64,000 nucleotides of DNA from CAYRHJ01 sp964424105. GTDB taxonomy: Bacteria > Planctomycetota > Phycisphaerae > UBA1845. The DNA is taken from positions 1-64,000 of the forward strand of contig CAYRHJ010000021.1 of the NCBI GenBank assembly GCA_964424105.1. Reading direction: 5' to 3'. Under the pieces are notes generated by a model. The model saw only the letters and a program-made list of their open reading frames with translations. It made no database searches and was not told where the DNA came from. Below are positions 61,270-64,000 of the stretch, piece by piece (within the stretch, counting starts at the first letter, position 1; every line of letters begins with the position of its first letter). The position numbers and the translations under genes are program-made.

Positions 61270-61649
61270 CAATGACTTGCCTTCTCTTGTTCATCCAGGT
61301 TTTGGAGCATGCGTTCGAGACGTTCGCGATCGGCCACGGAAAGTTTCTCTCGAACGACCAAATGCTGTAGCAGCGATCCGAATGCGCCGTCGAAGGCACG
61401 CTCCAGCAGCGTATCAACCGCTTCCTGCCGGGCATCTTCGCGCGTGACATTCGGCGTGTACACGCTGGTGTTAGCACGCATGTTCACGGCCAAGGCACCC
61501 TTCTCGACCAATCGCGAGAGCACGGTCTTGACGGTGCTGTAGGCCCAGCCGGTTTCGGCTTGAACCTTTTCAAGCACAATCCTTGCCGTGGCCGGCGACT
61601 CCCGCCAGAGCGCGTTCATTACCATCCATTCCGCTTCGGTCAGTTTCAC
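61269..61649 (-). CDS. BlaI/MecI/CopY-type transcriptional repressor
   Basis: A 126-residue winged-helix repressor. LTEAEWMVMNALWRESPATARIV and GWAYSTVKTVLSRLVEKGAL form the DNA-binding domain. The C-terminal dimerisation half includes AFDGAFGSLLQHLVVREKLS. It is cleaved by its partner M56 protease in known systems. The start is GTG with AGGT nine bases upstream. Two likely operators lie just upstream. Confidence 0.94.
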   Translation of the reverse strand: MKLTEAEWMVMNALWRESPATARIVLEKVQAETGWAYSTVKTVLSRLVEKGALAVNMRANTSVYTPNVTREDARQEAVDTLLERAFDGAFGSLLQHLVVREKLSVADRERLERMLQNLDEQEKASH

Positions 61650-61660
61650 GGGACATACCT

Positions 61661-61704
61661 GCTACACATGTAGCATAAACTACCACATTTGTAGAAGAAG
61701 TCAA
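61661..61704 (-). promoter_or_regulatory. BlaI-type operator pair with -35 box
   Basis: GCTACA-CA-TGTAGC (61661-61674) and CTACCACATTTGTAG (61680-61694) are two inverted repeats with the TACA/TGTA half-sites of BlaI/MecI/CopY operators. On the minus strand TTGACT (61699-61704) is a good -35 just upstream of them, so a bound repressor would cover the -10 region. Autoregulation of the BlaI-M56 unit is expected. Confidence 0.65.
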
Positions 61705-62195
61705 GTGGCTTGCAAGAATTATTGCTGAATTGTGCCACTTGCGAAGGAACGTCGCGCCTTCACGACGATACGCGGCTAGACGTTCCACGAAAGCCCGCTA
61801 GACTAGCACGACTGGTGGGCCGAGAGAATTCGTTTTAATCACCCGTTGAGTTGCGCGGCGAAAGTCGTTAAGGCTCGCAATGGCTGTGGCTTTTGCACAA
61901 TTACCTATCGCGTTTGAAGTTGCGGTCCGATAACGGCCCGACCGAGGCAATAATCTGTTGTCGGCGGTTCGCAACGCATGGGAAAACGGTCGCACGGTCG
62001 ACATCAACGAATGTAACATTATTGTTCATATGTGTTTACGTCTGTTCAACGGGGTTGCGACGCTCGGTCACCCCTACCTTAAGACTGTAAGTGGCATATT
62101 AGAGCCGAGTTAGGGCTTCGGGCGGCATTCGTGGCGGCGATAGTTCTTCACAGGTAATCCACGGTCTTTTCCCGTGGTCCATTTCAGGTTTATAC
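61705..62195. other. intergenic region before lptB, nothing recognised
   Basis: The space between the blaI-like promoter and the lptB-like gene. Small open frames on both strands have no family features. Part of it is AT-rich (AACATTATTGTTCATATG at about 62015), and may hold the promoter of the next gene, but no clear hexamer pair was found. Confidence 0.45.
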
Positions 62196-62948
62196 TTGCA
62201 AGCTGACCCAATTCTAAACGTCAAGGGCATTACCAAGCGATACGATGGCCGCGCGGTCGTGCAGGACGTTTCATTTAACGTCCACGCGGGGGAAATCGTC
62301 GGATTGTTGGGTCGAAACGGCGCCGGCAAGACCACGAGCTTCCGAATCACCATCGGAATGATCGAACACGACGGCGGACAGATTCTTTTTGAACACGAGG
62401 ACATCACCGCCTTGCCCATGTACCGACGCGCCCAGCGCGGCATGGGCTACCTGGCCCAGGAACCGAGCGTGTTTCAGCGACTCACCGTTCGGGAAAACCT
62501 GCTGGCCATCCTTGAAACACTGCGAAGCCTGTCCCGTCGCGATCGGCAGAAGGCGGCTGAGCAATTGGCGGAGCAATTCGGTCTAACCAAACAATTCAAC
62601 CAGGTGGCGCGGACGCTTTCAGGTGGGGAGCGTCGCAAGCTGGAAATCGCCCGAGCGCTGGTGACCGACCCCAAGCTGATCTTGTTGGACGAGCCTTTCA
62701 GCGGCGTCGATCCGATCGCGGTGGAAGAACTTCAGCGCGAGATTCTTCGGCTTCGACAGGAGCGGGGGATCGCGGTATTGCTGACCGATCACAACGTTCG
62801 CGAGACGTTGGCGGTGACGGATCGCAGCTATATCATCGTCGAGGGCACCATCCTTGCGTCGGGGATGCCCAAGGACCTCGTCCGCAACGAGCGCGTGCGT
62901 GCTGAATACCTCGGCAGCACGTTTCGCGGCGACGAATTTGATCGATAG
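62196..62948 (+). CDS. lptB: LptB-like ABC transporter ATPase (LPS export)
   Basis: A 250-residue ATPase starting at TTG. Walker A is LLGRNGAGKTTSF; the Q-loop follows in LAQEPSVFQRLTVREN; the ABC signature is LSGGERRKLEIARAL; Walker B is LILLDEPFSGVDP; the switch His is in LLTDHNVRETL. 'DEPFAGVDPIAV...LTDHNVRETL' is typical of LptB, which extracts LPS from the inner membrane with LptFG. No lptF, G, A or C lies beside it; lysA follows. Together with the GT9 gene it suggests an LPS-bearing outer membrane. Confidence 0.9.
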   Translation: MQADPILNVKGITKRYDGRAVVQDVSFNVHAGEIVGLLGRNGAGKTTSFRITIGMIEHDGGQILFEHEDITALPMYRRAQRGMGYLAQEPSVFQRLTVRENLLAILETLRSLSRRDRQKAAEQLAEQFGLTKQFNQVARTLSGGERRKLEIARALVTDPKLILLDEPFSGVDPIAVEELQREILRLRQERGIAVLLTDHNVRETLAVTDRSYIIVEGTILASGMPKDLVRNERVRAEYLGSTFRGDEFDR

Positions 62949-62986
62949 TCCCGTCCCGGGCGGATCGCCCCACGTGCAGGCTGACC

Positions 62987-64000
62987 ATGGATGACTTCCG
63001 TTATCAAGACGCACGGTTGTATTGCGAGGACGTGGCCGTGGGCGCCTTGGCTGAACAATACGGCACGCCGCTGTATGTCTATTCGAAGCGGACGCTGGTT
63101 AACCACTACGTGCGGATTCGCGATGCCTTCGCCGAACTAGACCCCGTCATTTGCTATTCGATCAAGAGCTGTCACAACCTGCACATCTTGAAAGTGTTGT
63201 CGGATTGTGGATCGAGTTTCGACGTGGTCAGCGGCGGGGAGCTGCGGCGGGCGTTGGAAGTGACCGATCAAGCCCAGCGCATCGTGTTTGCGGGCGTAGG
63301 CAAGACCGACGAGGAGATTCGATTTGCCCTGGAACGAGGCGTCGGTTGGTTCAACGTGGAGAGCGAACAGGAGCTGGGCCGCATCGATCGTTTGGCCTGT
63401 GAAGTCGATCGGCAAGCCGTGATCGCGCTCCGCGTTAATCCTGACGTCGATCCCCAGACGCACCCCTACACGACCACGGGCAAGGCGGAGACGAAGTTCG
63501 GTATCGACGCCGGGCGGGCCTTGTCCGTGTTTGAGGAATATCGATCAAGTCGACATCTCAAGATGTCGGCCATCCATCTTCATCTCGGTTCACCGGTCAC
63601 GCGCACGCAGGCCTATGCCGAGGCGATCGAAACGACGCTGGGAATGATTGACGAATTGCGCAAGATTGGATGCCCCATCGACACGCTCAACATCGGCGGG
63701 GGGTTCGGTGCCCATTACGAAGGCGGCGAAGCTCCGCCGGCCACCGAATACGCAGCGGTGATCGTGCCCCGGCTTCGTGAAAAAAACCTGCGGCTGATTC
63801 TTGAGCCGGGCCGATCCATATCAGCCAACGCGGGAATCCTCGTTGGCAAGGTGTTGTATCTCAAGTACAGTGGCCGGCGACGATTCGTCATCGTTGATGC
63901 AGCCATGACGGAATTGATTCGCCCGGCGCTTTACGGCGCGTATCATTTCGTTTGGCCCGTGCACCCGCCGGCGCATCTGGTTCCACCCCATCGCGGGCGC
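62987..64000 (+). CDS. lysA: diaminopimelate decarboxylase, 5' part (runs off the window)
   Basis: The open frame begins at the ATG at 62987 and is unbroken for 338 codons to the edge. The last enzyme of lysine synthesis is normally about 420 residues. YGTPLYVYSKRTL and the PLP-Lys segment CYSIKSCHNLHILK begin the barrel; the Lys is kept but the usual YAVKAN is YSIKSC. GSSFDVVSGGEL, IHLHLGSP, LNIGGGFGAHYE and LEPGRSISANAGILV follow. It lies 38 bp after lptB. dapF is the only other lysine-pathway gene in the window. Confidence 0.93.
   Translation, partial: MDDFRYQDARLYCEDVAVGALAEQYGTPLYVYSKRTLVNHYVRIRDAFAELDPVICYSIKSCHNLHILKVLSDCGSSFDVVSGGELRRALEVTDQAQRIVFAGVGKTDEEIRFALERGVGWFNVESEQELGRIDRLACEVDRQAVIALRVNPDVDPQTHPYTTTGKAETKFGIDAGRALSVFEEYRSSRHLKMSAIHLHLGSPVTRTQAYAEAIETTLGMIDELRKIGCPIDTLNIGGGFGAHYEGGEAPPATEYAAVIVPRLREKNLRLILEPGRSISANAGILVGKVLYLKYSGRRRFVIVDAAMTELIRPALYGAYHFVWPVHPPAHLVPPHRGR

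Overview
The window looks like a chromosomal segment of a Gram-negative, moderately GC-rich member of the Planctomycetota, probably near the Phycisphaerae. The clues are a secreted metalloprotease with a dockerin-like EF-hand pair typical of that group, a long sodium/proton pyrophosphatase, a two-cysteine DksA-like protein with a basic tail, outer-membrane genes (LptB-type ATPase, heptosyltransferase-like GT9) and many short dispersed palindromes between genes. The affiliation is inferred from gene style, not from a marker phylogeny.

Layout. 0-4 kb: dockerin/metzincin protease, small lipoprotein, proteasome-like peptidase and apt, all on the minus strand. 4-12 kb, plus strand: membrane pyrophosphatase, rsfS, argS and a GT39-like membrane glycosyltransferase. 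12-19.5 kb: a cobalamin-domain-like protein and an unknown protein (minus), then gcvT-gcvH and rpsO-pnp (plus), then a family 4 uracil-DNA glycosylase and tRNA-Ser(CGA) (minus). 20-30 kb: a Rieske oxygenase, thymidine kinase with a nucleoside transporter, a second membrane glycosyltransferase, a class III aminotransferase, dapF, a DegT-type sugar aminotransferase and a CsgG-like lipoprotein. 30-42 kb: a TlpA-like thioredoxin, a FIST protein, valS, a CbpA-like co-chaperone, an SDR, and an overlapping unit of unknown protein, TPM protein and LemA. 42-50 kb: selD, glutamate dehydrogenase, a PQQ-propeller/esterase-like fusion, rpiB and a Sua5/arginine-phosphatase fusion. 50-64 kb: dksA-like/lspA/ribD, a DUF554 protein, bpt-like transferase/GT9/DUF2062, gamma-glutamyltransferase, an FHA protein, a DUF1579 protein, a BlaI/M56 pair, lptB-like and the start of lysA. 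No phage, plasmid, CRISPR or transposase gene is visible.

Most genes are housekeeping. Several small units are translationally coupled: dksA-like-lspA-ribD; Sua5/phosphatase-rpiB; unknown-TPM-LemA; CsgG-like-DegT; BlaI-M56; tdk-CNT transporter; bpt-GT9.

The most notable points are: (1) selD has an in-frame TGA, so it is very likely a selenocysteine-containing SelD whose true start lies upstream of a naive gene call; (2) a non-autonomous, MITE-like element family with 15-17-bp terminal inverted repeats, in two copies bounded by 12-bp direct repeats; (3) a YrdC/Sua5 plus arginine-phosphatase fusion followed by rpiB, the same partners as the ywlC-ywlE-rpiB region of Bacillus; (4) a LemA protein with an N-terminal zinc ribbon coupled to a TPM protein; (5) unusual insertions or degenerate active sites in the pyrophosphatase, ValRS, LspA, cobalamin-like and esterase-like proteins.
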